Source: an uncultured Ignavibacterium sp. (GTDB taxonomy: Bacteria > Bacteroidota > Ignavibacteria > Ignavibacteriales > Ignavibacteriaceae). From it: DNA of 64,000 nt. A program made the translations under genes and the position numbers. Of the stretch, positions 23,703 to 34,258 are shown in pieces (within the stretch, counting starts at the first letter, position 1; the number at the start of each line of letters is the position of its first letter). The notes beneath the pieces were generated by a model. That model was not told the DNA's origin. It ran no database searches and saw nothing but the letters and a program-made list of their open reading frames with translations. The stretch spans positions 1 through 64,000 of the forward strand of contig CALEBT010000006.1 in assembly GCA_937942875.1 (NCBI GenBank), in the 5' to 3' direction.

Positions 23703-25379
23703 TCAGGAAACTTTAATAACCATTATAGTCAGATCATCGGATTGTGGCGCTCCGAGAGTGAATGACTCAACTTCTTTTTTAATGAATTCAAGTGCAGATT
23801 GAGAGGAGAGAGTTGAAATCTTTTTGCATAAATCTTCTAATCTATCTTCTCCAAATTCCTCAGAATTTGTATTCATTGCTTCTGAAACTCCATCAGTAAA
23901 AAGTACTAACATATCACCTGACTGAAGATAAATTTTTTTCTTATTGTAAGGGATAATTGTTTTCATTACTCCCAGAATTATTCCACCTTCAGATAGTCTG
24001 ACTATTTCTCCATTTCTTAATAGAATTGGTGGATTGTGTCCGGCATTTACGTAATTATAACTTTTTTCTTTCTCATCAAGTATTCCCCAAAAAAAAGTAA
24101 TAAATCGTCCGTCACCTGTATTTTGAGTTAATAGATCGTTTATTATTTCCGTAGCTTTATCTAATTCAAATTCCTGTTGAATTATAAGTTTGATAAATGC
24201 CTGAAGATTTGCCATAAGTAAAGAAGCAGGAATACCTTTCCCTGATACATCAGCAATTGAGGTGATTAACTTATTTTTTTCTGTTCTGATTACGTCGAAA
24301 TAATCTCCTCCAACCTGTTTTGAAGGAAGGTTTATTGCTGCAATCTCAAAAACCTCAGATTTCGGAATTTCTGATGGTAAAAGATTCTGTTGAATTTGTT
24401 TGGCCAATTCAATTTCTTCTTCAAGTTTTTGCTTTTCAATTTCTTCCAGCAATAATCTACGGTTCTCAAGTGAAATAATTGCCAGACTGCCAACTGAATA
24501 GATAAATTCTATATCGGAATCAGAAAAATCTGTGTTGTTTATTCTCTTGCCGAGAAGAATTAGTCCTTTGAGTTTATTTTGAATTTTCATTGGAACGATT
24601 ATGCTAATTCCCAGCTCATCAAGTTCAGGATATTTTTGTTGGATAGTCTCCGGCTTTAATGTCGAATCAATCTTCAAATAATCAATTGACCTAATTTTTT
24701 TAAGTAATTCTTCAGGATTATACTTGGTATCAAGAATCTGAATGTCAGATTCATTTAAACTTAGAATTGCATATTTTGAAACCAGAAATTGACCCATTAA
24801 TGATAAAATTAACAAACGCTGAATTCTTTTTGTGTCAGAGAAAAGAGCGAATTCTTTGCTCAGCTCAAAAAGGGAATTCAACCGCTGAATTTTAGAATCA
24901 AGCACACGATTTAATTCTTTAAGCTCTTTAACAATTATTGAATTTTGTATTGCAGTTGCGGCAATATTAAGTATAGTTTTCAAAAAGTCTCTGTCATCTT
25001 CGGTATATTCACTTCCGTTTAATTTATCACCCATACACAGAATTCCAAGTGTGTCGGATGAAGAAGTTATTCTTTCACAAACTTTTATTTTTGCTAACGA
25101 ATAAAAATCAGCTAGTTTTTCATCAAAAAAGTTTTCATTGATTTTATCTTTAGGAAATTCTGAAATTATATTTTGTGGAATTCCCTTTGAAAGTTTTACA
25201 ATTAATCTTTCTTCCTCTTTTAATGCAATTATTCCTCTCGTGGCTAAAAATTTTCCCAGACAGGTTAATAAAATATTATTTAATATGAAATCTAAATCGA
25301 GACTTGAGTTAATTATTTTGGAGAATTCAACTAAAGCTGTAAGGTCTCGTTTTATTTTTAATGAATCCAGTTCTGACAT
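23703..25379 (-). CDS. SpoIIE-family PP2C phosphatase with GAF domains
   Basis: 558 residues, cytoplasmic. Two GAF-like sensor regions (about 10-150 and 170-305) are followed by a coiled linker (EIEKQKLEEEIELAKQIQQN) and a PP2C phosphatase domain. The metal-binding aspartates appear in SIADVSGKGIPASLLMA, LFTDGVSEAMN and SDDLTIMV. Such enzymes dephosphorylate STAS-domain antagonists in partner switching. It is the last gene of a three-gene set behind the RsbW-like kinase (10 bp gap) and STAS protein. The signal sensed by the GAF domains is unknown. Confidence 0.9.
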   Translation of the reverse strand: MSELDSLKIKRDLTALVEFSKIINSSLDLDFILNNILLTCLGKFLATRGIIALKEEERLIVKLSKGIPQNIISEFPKDKINENFFDEKLADFYSLAKIKVCERITSSSDTLGILCMGDKLNGSEYTEDDRDFLKTILNIAATAIQNSIIVKELKELNRVLDSKIQRLNSLFELSKEFALFSDTKRIQRLLILSLMGQFLVSKYAILSLNESDIQILDTKYNPEELLKKIRSIDYLKIDSTLKPETIQQKYPELDELGISIIVPMKIQNKLKGLILLGKRINNTDFSDSDIEFIYSVGSLAIISLENRRLLLEEIEKQKLEEEIELAKQIQQNLLPSEIPKSEVFEIAAINLPSKQVGGDYFDVIRTEKNKLITSIADVSGKGIPASLLMANLQAFIKLIIQQEFELDKATEIINDLLTQNTGDGRFITFFWGILDEKEKSYNYVNAGHNPPILLRNGEIVRLSEGGIILGVMKTIIPYNKKKIYLQSGDMLVLFTDGVSEAMNTNSEEFGEDRLEDLCKKISTLSSQSALEFIKKEVESFTLGAPQSDDLTIMVIKVS

Positions 25380-25388
25380 TGAAGCACT

Positions 25389-25805
25389 TTAATGGATTTT
25401 TTTCTTAAGAGTTACTTTATTGTAATTATCAGGAATAGAAGTGTAGCTTACATCGTCCATAAATTTTTTCATCAAATACAAACCAAAACCGCCTACTCTA
25501 TGCTCCTTTTGATATTTTCTAATGTCAGGTTCAGGAACAGAAGCAGGATTAAAAGACTTTCCTTTATCGGTAATAGTTATGATGAATTCATCATCTTTTA
25601 TCTCGATTTCTATCCTTATTTCACCTTCAGGATCGAATGAATATGAATGTTTAATTATGTTAGTAACAGCTTCATCAACAGCAAGAATAATATCCTGAAC
25701 ATCTCCGGAATTGAATCCGGCATTCAGCGCCTGATAGTTAATAAAATCTCTTACTTTGGAGAGATTTTCTGTTCTGCTGATGATTATTAAAGTATTATCA
25801 TTCAC
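25389..25805 (-). CDS. Anti-sigma factor kinase, RsbW-like HATPase
   Basis: About 138 residues from a GTG at 25805. A TTG at 25817 is in frame, but the GTG gives a short overlap with the STAS gene and is preferred, though without a strong ribosome site. GHKL ATPase fold: N box AVDEAVTNIIKHSY, G1-like DKGKSFNP and GGFGLYLMKKFMD. In Bacillus RsbW such proteins bind the sigma factor or phosphorylate the STAS antagonist. Partners are encoded on both sides (STAS upstream, phosphatase downstream). Confidence 0.9.
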   Translation of the reverse strand: MNDNTLIIISRTENLSKVRDFINYQALNAGFNSGDVQDIILAVDEAVTNIIKHSYSFDPEGEIRIEIEIKDDEFIITITDKGKSFNPASVPEPDIRKYQKEHRVGGFGLYLMKKFMDDVSYTSIPDNYNKVTLKKKIH

Positions 25806-26157
25806 TTTTGTTACCAAGAAATTTGCTTATTGCTTGCTCATCTTTATCAAAAATTTCATATAATAAAGGAAATCCTAATAAATCAAAAATGTTGTAAACT
25901 TTCTCATTCATTTCGGTCAGTTTTATATCTCCTTTATTTTCTCTTATCTTTTCAATGTAAGCCATAAAAACTCCGAGACCAGCAGAGCTTATATAATTCA
26001 GGTCTTTAAAGTTCACCACTATATTAAATTTATTTTTAGAAATCAGCTCTGTGAAATTTTCTTCCAACATTGGAGCAGTATGTGCATCCAGATAACCTTT
26101 TAATTTAATTATCTGAATTTTATTATGTTCAACTATGCTACAATTGAAATCACTCAT
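25798..26157 (-). CDS. STAS domain anti-sigma factor antagonist
   Basis: 119 residues. STAS fold with the phosphorylatable serine in LNYISSAGLGVFM. In partner switching the unphosphorylated form captures the HATPase kinase, freeing its target. It overlaps the kinase gene by 8 nt with the preferred kinase start and precedes it in the operon, so the STAS-kinase-phosphatase set is complete here. The target sigma factor is not identified; the neighbouring ECF factor is not a normal RsbW target. Confidence 0.9.
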   Translation of the reverse strand: MSDFNCSIVEHNKIQIIKLKGYLDAHTAPMLEENFTELISKNKFNIVVNFKDLNYISSAGLGVFMAYIEKIRENKGDIKLTEMNEKVYNIFDLLGFPLLYEIFDKDEQAISKFLGNKSE

Positions 26158-26308
26158 TTTTATCCCTTTTGATTTATCTGCACTAAAATAATAACAAAGT
26201 ATAGATGTTTTAACTGAAATATATGAATTGATTTTTTCTTGGAAATGTTATTTTGATAAAGCTGCCAATTGGATGATTAGCGGCTAAATCTTTTTATATA
26301 AAGTTATC

Positions 26309-27805
26309 TTAAATTTCGATATGGTCAATTAAATTGATTTGTTCAGACCTTGATTTTGTTGAATCCTCTTTTAGGTAATTATTGAACTGTTTTCTGAATT
26401 TTTCAATTTCTTCACGGAGTTTTTCCAATTCAATTCTTATGTCTTCATTAACGTCACTATTCTGAACTTGGTTTTCAGGCGTAATTTGAGAATTATTTAA
26501 ATCGCTTTTTTGACGATCTGCATTTCTTTTCAGACTATTTTCAAATCTCCTGTTTTGTCCTTCCATAATAGAGTCAAGATTAATATCATTTGGAGGTAAA
26601 AATAAAGTTCTTTTTTGTTGATTTTCTTTTACTCTGTTAAGATTTTCTTCGTTAACAAGATTGAGGTTAGATTGATTTTTTAATGATTTTTCTATCATTT
26701 CAACTAAAGAATTAAATTCTGGAATTTGAATCTCCGGTATTTCAATTTCCTCAACCTGAACCTGAACAAAGCCAGGACTCCTGAAAATTTTTACTCTTCC
26801 ACCCTGATTGCTGAAAACGCTATCAAAATCAATTCTGTGGAATCTTCTTTCTGAATTTCCTCTTGCAGTATTATCATTGTTTAATTCGGCTAAATCTTTC
26901 ATTTTAAGAGAAAGTTCGCTTGTGAAGACAGAATCAGGAGTAAAAACTATGTATTTATTTGTTTGAATAGAATCTAACTTTTTATTCCATACGACATAGT
27001 TTTTAGGAATCGGGATATTATGAGAATGAGCTAATCTGTCGAAATTTCTTGTATCTAATTGTCTCGTCAGTGAAACGAAATCTGCTACCATTGCTTTTCT
27101 TAAATTCCATACAACGGGATTAATTGCAATAGCATTATCGTTCCCTACTAAAATATTTCGTGAAAGTTGGCTTGCATAATCTTTAAATAATGAATCTAAT
27201 TTTGTTTTTTTATTATCAGATAAATTAAGTTTTGATAAAAAATTGTTCAGATTGTTTTTGTTAATTTCATTATCTGATTTTTTTACTTCAAAGTATTCTT
27301 TGCCTGATTCATCTAATCCGATTTTTAAGACCTGATTATCACTATTGTTCAATGGAATTTCTTCGTAAAGTGCGAAATTGAATAGATCTTCATTGCTTAT
27401 TTCTGAAGGAAAGAACAAAGGCTTCAAACTTCCTGTGTAGTCTGAAATAGCATTTTTCTGTGTATCAATTAAATTCCTGAAAAATTCAGGATTGATATTT
27501 ATTGAAAGAAAAATTATCATTGAAACAGCAACGAAACCAACTGCGGGAATCCATTTTTTACTAAAAAAAGATTTTGGATTGTTTTCCAATAAAGCAGACA
27601 TTACTCTCTGCTCAAAATAATGGTTCTCAGGAAGTTCTTTTTTAGAATTTGCAGTAATTTCTTTAATTCGTTTTAATTCTTCAAGTTTATTTCGTAATTC
27701 AACAGAATTTTTGAGTTGCTTTTCAATGTATTGTTTTTCTTTATCGGAAAGCTCATCATCCAGATAAGCTGAAAGTAAAATAAAATCATCGTATTTATGT
27801 TTCAT
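26309..27805 (-). CDS. ECF anti-sigma-like membrane protein, zinc ligands missing
   Basis: 498 residues. The N-terminal about 60 residues have the anti-sigma fold shape (LLSAYLDDELSDKEKQYIEK), but the usual His-x3-Cys-x2-Cys is replaced by Q-L-K-N-S-V-E-L, so zinc binding is lost. A single membrane segment (WIPAVGFVAVSMIIFLSI, about 87-105) is followed by a long charged extracytoplasmic region of about 390 residues ending in a coiled coil with ELEKLREEIEKFRKQFNNYL. It starts within the last bases of the ECF sigma gene (4-nt overlap), the usual sigma/anti-sigma order. Regulated proteolysis of the extracytoplasmic part is a family-level guess. Confidence 0.75.
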   Translation of the reverse strand: MKHKYDDFILLSAYLDDELSDKEKQYIEKQLKNSVELRNKLEELKRIKEITANSKKELPENHYFEQRVMSALLENNPKSFFSKKWIPAVGFVAVSMIIFLSININPEFFRNLIDTQKNAISDYTGSLKPLFFPSEISNEDLFNFALYEEIPLNNSDNQVLKIGLDESGKEYFEVKKSDNEINKNNLNNFLSKLNLSDNKKTKLDSLFKDYASQLSRNILVGNDNAIAINPVVWNLRKAMVADFVSLTRQLDTRNFDRLAHSHNIPIPKNYVVWNKKLDSIQTNKYIVFTPDSVFTSELSLKMKDLAELNNDNTARGNSERRFHRIDFDSVFSNQGGRVKIFRSPGFVQVQVEEIEIPEIQIPEFNSLVEMIEKSLKNQSNLNLVNEENLNRVKENQQKRTLFLPPNDINLDSIMEGQNRRFENSLKRNADRQKSDLNNSQITPENQVQNSDVNEDIRIELEKLREEIEKFRKQFNNYLKEDSTKSRSEQINLIDHIEI

Positions 27806-28401
27806 GCTAATAATTCCTTTTTCATTGGTTCAAGGTTTTTTCTTAATGATTCTCTGGCTCTGAAAATTCGAGACTTTACCGTGCCTAAATCCAATTCTAG
27901 ACTTTCTGAAATTTCCTGATAAGATAAACCTTCAATATCTCTTAAAATCATTGGTATTCTTAATTTATCTGGTAATTTATCAATCGCATTTCTAACAATC
28001 ATTCTTACATCATTATTTTCATCAATTTCAGTTGAGCGATAATCATAGTCTTCATCAACGGAAGAGAAAATTCTTCTTACTTTTTTCTTCCTTAAATAAT
28101 CTTTACACTTGTTAATAGTAATTCTATACAACCAGGTGGTGAATTGAGATTCATATCTGAAATTTTTAAGATTTTTAAAGACAGTTATGAACACCTCTTG
28201 GGAAATATCGTCAATTGCATCAATCTCAGACAAAGTAATAAATACAATATTTCGCACTTTTTCTTTGTGCCGATTTATCAAAATCCGGAAAACTTCTTTT
28301 TCACCTTCGTTAAATCTTTTTATAAGTGAAAAATCGTCATCTAAAGTCAGGATTTTGGGTTGTTCCATTTCACCTTCTGGTTGTTTTTCCTCTGAATTCA
28401 T
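27802..28401 (-). CDS. ECF-type RNA polymerase sigma factor (SigE-like)
   Basis: 199 residues. Region 2 includes DISQEVFITVFKNLKNF and the -10 helix FTTWLYRITINKCKDYLRKK. Region 4 is LPDKLRIPMILRDIEGLSYQ followed by EISESLELDLGTVKSRIFRARESLRK. An acidic N-terminal extension of about 25 residues precedes region 2. It overlaps the downstream anti-sigma gene by 4 nt. A perfect inverted repeat lies at 28430-28448, 29 bp upstream of the start. The gene is divergent from a STAS gene at 28541. Confidence 0.95.
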   Translation of the reverse strand: MNSEEKQPEGEMEQPKILTLDDDFSLIKRFNEGEKEVFRILINRHKEKVRNIVFITLSEIDAIDDISQEVFITVFKNLKNFRYESQFTTWLYRITINKCKDYLRKKKVRRIFSSVDEDYDYRSTEIDENNDVRMIVRNAIDKLPDKLRIPMILRDIEGLSYQEISESLELDLGTVKSRIFRARESLRKNLEPMKKELLA

Positions 28402-28429
28402 TTTTTTGACGTTAAATAATGTTTAAATG

Positions 28430-28448
28430 TTCCTTAAAATTTAAGGAA
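28430..28448. promoter_or_regulatory. Perfect 9-bp inverted repeat upstream of ECF sigma gene
   Basis: TTCCTTAAA-A-TTTAAGGAA: nine bases each side with one central base. It is 29 bp upstream of the sigma gene start and about 93 bp upstream of the divergent STAS gene. Its size suits a dimeric repressor or activator, but no cognate protein is identified. Confidence 0.55.
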
Positions 28449-28483
28449 AAATTACTTTAATTTAGGATAAATAATACAGATAT

Positions 28484-28514
28484 TTGCAATACACTAAAGC
28501 GTTATTTAATTTCA
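28484..28514 (+). promoter_or_regulatory. Weak Bacteroidota-type promoter candidate before STAS gene
   Basis: TTG at 28484-28486, a 20-nt spacer, then TAATTTCA at 28507-28514. This is four of six against TAnnTTTG and would start transcription before the gene at 28541. A weak match, given as a lead only. Confidence 0.25.
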
Positions 28515-28540
28515 CGAAAACATTTTAGGAGATTTATTTT

Positions 28541-28879
28541 ATGAAATCAAAGGTTGTTGAAAAGTATAATGCTGTTATAATTGAGCTTAAAGGCGATGTA
28601 ATGGGCGGCGATGATACAAAAGAATTTAATGAATTATTGCATAAACTTATTGATGAAGGTAAAAAGAATATAATTGTTGATTTGGGTGAAGTTAAATTTA
28701 TGAACAGCTCAGGATTAGGAATGTTGATTTCCGGATTAACAACTACCAAAAAAGCTGAAGGAAGTCTGAAGCTTGCTCGTGTAGGTGAGAAAATTCAGAG
28801 TTTACTGATAATTACCAAACTGATTCAGATTTTTGAAACTTATGAATCAGTTGAAGATGCCGTTAAAACTTTTAATTAG
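28541..28879 (+). CDS. STAS domain anti-sigma factor antagonist
   Basis: 112 residues. STAS fold with the conserved phosphoserine site in VKFMNSSGLGMLI, and a C-terminal helix (LIQIFETYESVEDAVK). An AGGAG precedes the start at the normal distance. It is separate from the 25798-26157 STAS gene and has no adjacent kinase; it could compete for the same HATPase or report to a remote one. It precedes purA on the same strand by 51 bp and may be cotranscribed with it. Confidence 0.9.
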   Translation: MKSKVVEKYNAVIIELKGDVMGGDDTKEFNELLHKLIDEGKKNIIVDLGEVKFMNSSGLGMLISGLTTTKKAEGSLKLARVGEKIQSLLIITKLIQIFETYESVEDAVKTFN

Positions 28880-28891
28880 TCTTAACAATAA

Positions 28892-30205
<1,314 letters not shown>

Positions 30206-30342
30206 TCTAATCCTTTAAAAATTATTTGTAAGATCTGAACGAGAGTCATATCTGATTTTCAATTAAGTCAAATTTTTCATTATATCTTCTTTACTTAACC
30301 TTATTTAATTTCCAAATAGAAACTTTAAAAATTAGGTTTTTT

Positions 30343-31551
30343 ATGAAATTATCTGGCGGACCTGCCTCAGTAAACTTCAAATTTTTACTTTTACTGATGG
30401 CACTAATAATTGCATTTGGTACACTGTATTATACTGATCAGCTTGTAAAAAAACTTCAGAAGAAAGAGAAAGAAATTGTTGAGCTATATGCTAAGGGAAT
30501 TGAATATGTAGCTAATAGTAATAATCCCGAAGCAGATATAACTTTTCTTTTTGAGAATATAATTCGGCCTATTGATTTTCCAATGATTCTAACAGATAGT
30601 GAAGACAACCCAAATCTTGCTGATAAAAGTTCTATTCGCAACATAGAAATTGATTCAACTTATACACAGGGACAAATTGAGAAAATCTTAAGAAAACTTA
30701 TTAGAGAATTTGATAAAGTACATCCGCCGATAAATATTGTTTATCAAGATACAATGATTTTAACAAGAATACATTATGGTGACTCTCAATTAATCAATCA
30801 ATTGAAGTATTATCCCTATTTCCAAATTGGTGTTGCAGCAATGTTCATTCTGTTAGCCTACTTTGGATTCAGCTATGTAAAAAAATCAGAGCAAAAAAAT
30901 ATTTGGGTTGGAATGGCAAAAGAAACTGCTCATCAATTTGGCACTCCGATTTCAAGTCTGATGGGCTGGCTTGAAATGTTGAAAATCAACTACAACGATC
31001 CCAATAAAGTTTTAGATATTTCTGAGGAGATAGAGAATGATGTTGAAAAACTTAATAAAATTACAAATCGTTTTTCTAAGATTGGTTCCAAACCGGAGCT
31101 TAAAGAAGTAAATCTTTATCAGGAAGTAACTAAAGTAATTGATTATTTTAACAGGCGATTACCTCAGACTGGCAAAACAGTTAATCTTTCAATTGAAGGT
31201 GAAAAAGAACTGAAAGCCAAAATTAATTCTGAATTATTTGACTGGGTAATTGAGAACCTGATAAAAAACTCTCTGGATGCAATTGAAACAAAAAATGGAA
31301 TGATAAATATTAAACTTTCGCAATCCCGTAAGTTTGCCGAAATTGAGGTAACTGATAACGGAAAGGGAATTGACCTAAAGAACAGAAAAGAAGTCTTCAG
31401 ACCTGGTTACAGTACAAAAAAACGAGGCTGGGGACTTGGATTGAGTTTATCAAAAAGAATTATTGAAGGATATCATAACGGAAAAATATTTGTAAAGTCC
31501 TCTGCTCCAGGGCAGGGAACTACATTTAAAATTTTGTTGAGGAAAATCTAA
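30343..31551 (+). CDS. Orphan sensor histidine kinase
   Basis: 402 residues. Two membrane segments (about 14-31 and 162-182) bracket a sensor region of about 130 residues with no family I recognise. The cytoplasmic kinase has an H box with the phosphorylated His (AKETAHQFGTPISSLMGW), a coiled dimerisation segment and an ATPase domain (N box IENLIKNSLDAIE, DNGKGID, GWGLGLSLSKRIIE). No response regulator is adjacent on either side, so the partner is elsewhere. An SD-like site is not obvious. Confidence 0.9.
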   Translation: MKLSGGPASVNFKFLLLLMALIIAFGTLYYTDQLVKKLQKKEKEIVELYAKGIEYVANSNNPEADITFLFENIIRPIDFPMILTDSEDNPNLADKSSIRNIEIDSTYTQGQIEKILRKLIREFDKVHPPINIVYQDTMILTRIHYGDSQLINQLKYYPYFQIGVAAMFILLAYFGFSYVKKSEQKNIWVGMAKETAHQFGTPISSLMGWLEMLKINYNDPNKVLDISEEIENDVEKLNKITNRFSKIGSKPELKEVNLYQEVTKVIDYFNRRLPQTGKTVNLSIEGEKELKAKINSELFDWVIENLIKNSLDAIETKNGMINIKLSQSRKFAEIEVTDNGKGIDLKNRKEVFRPGYSTKKRGWGLGLSLSKRIIEGYHNGKIFVKSSAPGQGTTFKILLRKI

Positions 31552-31623
31552 TCAGGCTAGAATTATTAAAGATAAATAGTGTCAACCTGAATTTGTTTCA
31601 GGTTCTTTATAAAAAATTTTTTT

Positions 31624-31648
31624 TCATCCTGAGCCTGTCGAAGGATGA
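31624..31648. repeat. TCATCCT hairpin repeat, third copy
   Basis: TCATCCT (31624-31630) and AGGATGA (31642-31648) form a 7-bp stem around the 11-nt loop GAGCCTGTCGA. Stem and loop are close to the 1473-1499 copy. It lies between the kinase and nadA genes, which converge, and could act as a terminator. The minus strand read through it gives an LRQAQDEKK peptide, an artefact of the repeat. Confidence 0.7.
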
Positions 31649-31690
31649 CATTGCTTCGATGCAAATACTTAATCAGAATCAAAAGAAGGT

Positions 31691-32638
31691 TTAACTCATC
31701 TCTAACATTTTCTCGATTGGCTTTAATGCTTTTAATCGAAGTTCTTGGCCAATTATTATTTCCGGGAATCGGTTTTTCATACAAAGATAAAGCTTCTCCA
31801 TAGTGTTTAATTTCATATATGGACATTCATTGCAAGAACAAGTTTCATCATTAACTGGAGCAGGTATGAAAGTCTTTTCGGGAACTGCTTTTTTCATTTG
31901 ATGAAGAATTCCAGTCTCTGTTAAAACTATGTAGGTATCATTACTATCTTCTTTAACAAATTGAAGCAGTTTACTTGTTGAACCAATAAAATCGGCGAGA
32001 AATAATATTCGTTCCTCACATTCGGGATGAGCAATTACTTTTGCTTTAGGATTTCGAACTTTCAAATCAATTATCTTTCTTTCACTGAAAGTTTCGTGAA
32101 CAATACAACTGCCTTCCCATAAAAGCATTTCTCTGCCAGTTTTCTTTATTAGATATTTACCAAGATTTTTATCAGGAGCAAAAATTATTTTTTGGTTTTC
32201 AGGAATCTGTCTGATGATTTTTTCAGCATTACTTGATGTACAAATTATATCACTAAGGGCTTTCACTTCAGCAGTAGAATTAATGTAAGTTATTACAATA
32301 TGATCAGGATGACTTTTTACAAAAGGCTCAAAGTCTTCTTTCTTGCAACCTTCTGCTAATGAGCAACCAGCCTCCAAATCGGGCAGTAGAACGGTTTTTT
32401 CCGGATTTAGTATCTTGGCTGTCTCAGCCATAAAATGAACACCAGCAAAAACAATTACTTCAGCATTAGTTGATTTTGCTTTGCGGGATAATTCGAGACT
32501 ATCGCCAACGAAATCAGCTATATCCTGAATCTCAGGTTGCTGATAATAATGCGCAAGGATAACTGCATTAAGATCTTCTTTTAGTTTGATAATTTCTGCT
32601 TGATAGTCAATTGCCAGTTCTGTTTTGTTAAAAATCAT
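31691..32638 (-). CDS. nadA: Quinolinate synthase A
   Basis: [4Fe-4S] enzyme that makes quinolinate from iminoaspartate and dihydroxyacetone phosphate in de novo NAD synthesis. 315 residues. Visible: [21 protein letters not shown], the cysteine in [23 protein letters not shown], the conserved HPEC, and the C-terminal CSCNECPYM. The gene ends the murB-aroK-aroB-nadA operon, 2 bp after aroB. nadB and nadC are not in the window. Confidence 0.96.
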   Translation of the reverse strand: MIFNKTELAIDYQAEIIKLKEDLNAVILAHYYQQPEIQDIADFVGDSLELSRKAKSTNAEVIVFAGVHFMAETAKILNPEKTVLLPDLEAGCSLAEGCKKEDFEPFVKSHPDHIVITYINSTAEVKALSDIICTSSNAEKIIRQIPENQKIIFAPDKNLGKYLIKKTGREMLLWEGSCIVHETFSERKIIDLKVRNPKAKVIAHPECEERILFLADFIGSTSKLLQFVKEDSNDTYIVLTETGILHQMKKAVPEKTFIPAPVNDETCSCNECPYMKLNTMEKLYLCMKNRFPEIIIGQELRLKALKPIEKMLEMS

Positions 32639-32640
32639 AA

Positions 32641-33717
32641 TTAACCAAACATTTTTTTAAATTTTTCTATTGTCGTAAATACAGCTTTCTCTTTGATCGG
32701 AATATCTGTTAAAATTCCACTTTTTGATACTAAAACCAAATTAATGGTTCCGTTAAAGTTTTTCTTATCACTTTTCATAAAATTAATTATTTTCTGAGTA
32801 TCAAGTTGATTTACAAATTTTTCTCTGTTAATAAATCCAAAATCATTCAGAAATTGAGTTATTATTTTGTTATCAATTAAACCTAATCTTTCCGAAATTA
32901 ATAAGGCACAAATAATTCCATAAAAAACAGCTTTCCCGTGTGTTAATTTATAATCAGAAGCTGATTCAAAACCGTGTGCAAATGTATGACCTAAATTCAA
33001 AATCTTTCTTAAACCTGTTTCTTCTTTTTCATCTTTATTAACAATTTCGGATTTAATTTTTAGAGAAGTTATAATTACTTCAATTGAAACTTCTCTATTG
33101 AGATAAATTTTTTTTATTTCTTCAAGGAAAAAATTGTAAAGCTTTGGAATAATTAAAGCATACTTTACCAATTCACCAATGCCCGATATGACTTCTCTTC
33201 TTGGCAAAGTTTTAAAGAACTCAGTTTCGACAAAAACTCCATCTGGCTGATAAAAAGTTCCTATTAAATTCTTTATCCCATTAAAATTAATTCCAGTTTT
33301 TCCACCAACAGAACCATCGACTGCTGAAAGAATTGTTGTCGGAATCTGATAGCATTTTATTCCTCTCATATAGATTGAAGCACAGAATCCTGTAACATCT
33401 CCCAGAACTCCGCCACCAATTGAAACTAAAACGCTTTTTCTATCGAATTTATTATTAGAAAGATATTTGCAAACTTTCTCAACAGTTTTTATTGATTTAT
33501 TCTTTTCTGAACATTCAATAATTATATGATGATAATCTTTAGATGCAGGTAATATTTTATTTATAATCTTTAAACATTTTTTGAACACATTCTTATCAAT
33601 TAAGAATAAAACTTTACTATGGTTTGCTGATAAATTCTTCCTGAATTCCTCTAAAGAATTATCACCGACATAAACATTATAATTTTTCAATGTTGTTTTT
33701 ACTAAAAGCTTATGCAA
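32641..33717 (-). CDS. aroB: 3-dehydroquinate synthase
   Basis: Second step of the shikimate pathway, using NAD and a divalent metal. About 358 residues. An ATG at 33768 opens the frame, but its first 17 residues are only aroK read in another frame. A TTG at 33717, preceded by AAAGGG at about 8 nt, restores the usual AroB start (NYNVYVG) and leaves an 8-nt overlap with aroK. Visible: [36 protein letters not shown] and the metal-binding [12 protein letters not shown]. The start call is inferred. Confidence 0.9.
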   Translation of the reverse strand: MHKLLVKTTLKNYNVYVGDNSLEEFRKNLSANHSKVLFLIDKNVFKKCLKIINKILPASKDYHHIIIECSEKNKSIKTVEKVCKYLSNNKFDRKSVLVSIGGGVLGDVTGFCASIYMRGIKCYQIPTTILSAVDGSVGGKTGINFNGIKNLIGTFYQPDGVFVETEFFKTLPRREVISGIGELVKYALIIPKLYNFFLEEIKKIYLNREVSIEVIITSLKIKSEIVNKDEKEETGLRKILNLGHTFAHGFESASDYKLTHGKAVFYGIICALLISERLGLIDNKIITQFLNDFGFINREKFVNQLDTQKIINFMKSDKKNFNGTINLVLVSKSGILTDIPIKEKAVFTTIEKFKKMFG

Positions 33718-34258
33718 TTCCGTAATCCCTTTGCAATATTTTAACGAGATTGTCAACAGTGATTCCAACTTTCATTTTATCAGTGCTAAGTTTTATATGG
33801 GCTTTATTATAGATGTGAACTCTTCTTTCAAAAATTTTTTTAATTCTTTGCATAAGTTCTTCATCTGAGACCTCTTCATTGGAATCATTGTAAAGCACCG
33901 GACGATTTCTTTTAAACTTTAATCTTCTGAATGCTTCCTGCTGAGAGATTTCGAGATAAATGATAATACCCTTTGAAATTATATGTTGAAAATTATCGGG
34001 ATTCTCAACAGTTCCTCCTCCAAGTGATATTACCAAATTTCTTTCTTCGGTTAAACTCTTTAAAGTGTTGCTCTCTATAGTTCTGAAATAATTTTCTCCA
34101 TTTTCCTTAAAAATTTTTATAACAGATTTATTCTCCATTCTTTCTATTTCCTGATCAAGGTCAATAAAATTCCATCCGATTGTATTGGCAAGAATTTTTC
34201 CAATAGTACTTTTCCCTGCAGTCATAAAGCCGATAAGAAAGATTAAATCCTTCTTCAT
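33710..34258 (-). CDS. aroK: Shikimate kinase
   Basis: Phosphorylates shikimate at the 3-hydroxyl. 182 residues. Walker A GFMTAGKSTIGK, then DLDQEIERMENKSV with shikimate-binding Asp, RTIES, SLGGGTVE and an RNRPVLY lid arginine segment. It overlaps murB by 4 nt upstream and aroB by about 8 nt downstream, consistent with translational coupling. Confidence 0.94.
   Translation of the reverse strand: MKKDLIFLIGFMTAGKSTIGKILANTIGWNFIDLDQEIERMENKSVIKIFKENGENYFRTIESNTLKSLTEERNLVISLGGGTVENPDNFQHIISKGIIIYLEISQQEAFRRLKFKRNRPVLYNDSNEEVSDEELMQRIKKIFERRVHIYNKAHIKLSTDKMKVGITVDNLVKILQRDYGIA

Noticed and set aside
31566-31826. Minus-strand open frame between the kinase and nadA
   Set aside because: Its end reads LRQAQDEKK through the hairpin repeat and the rest is nadA in another frame.
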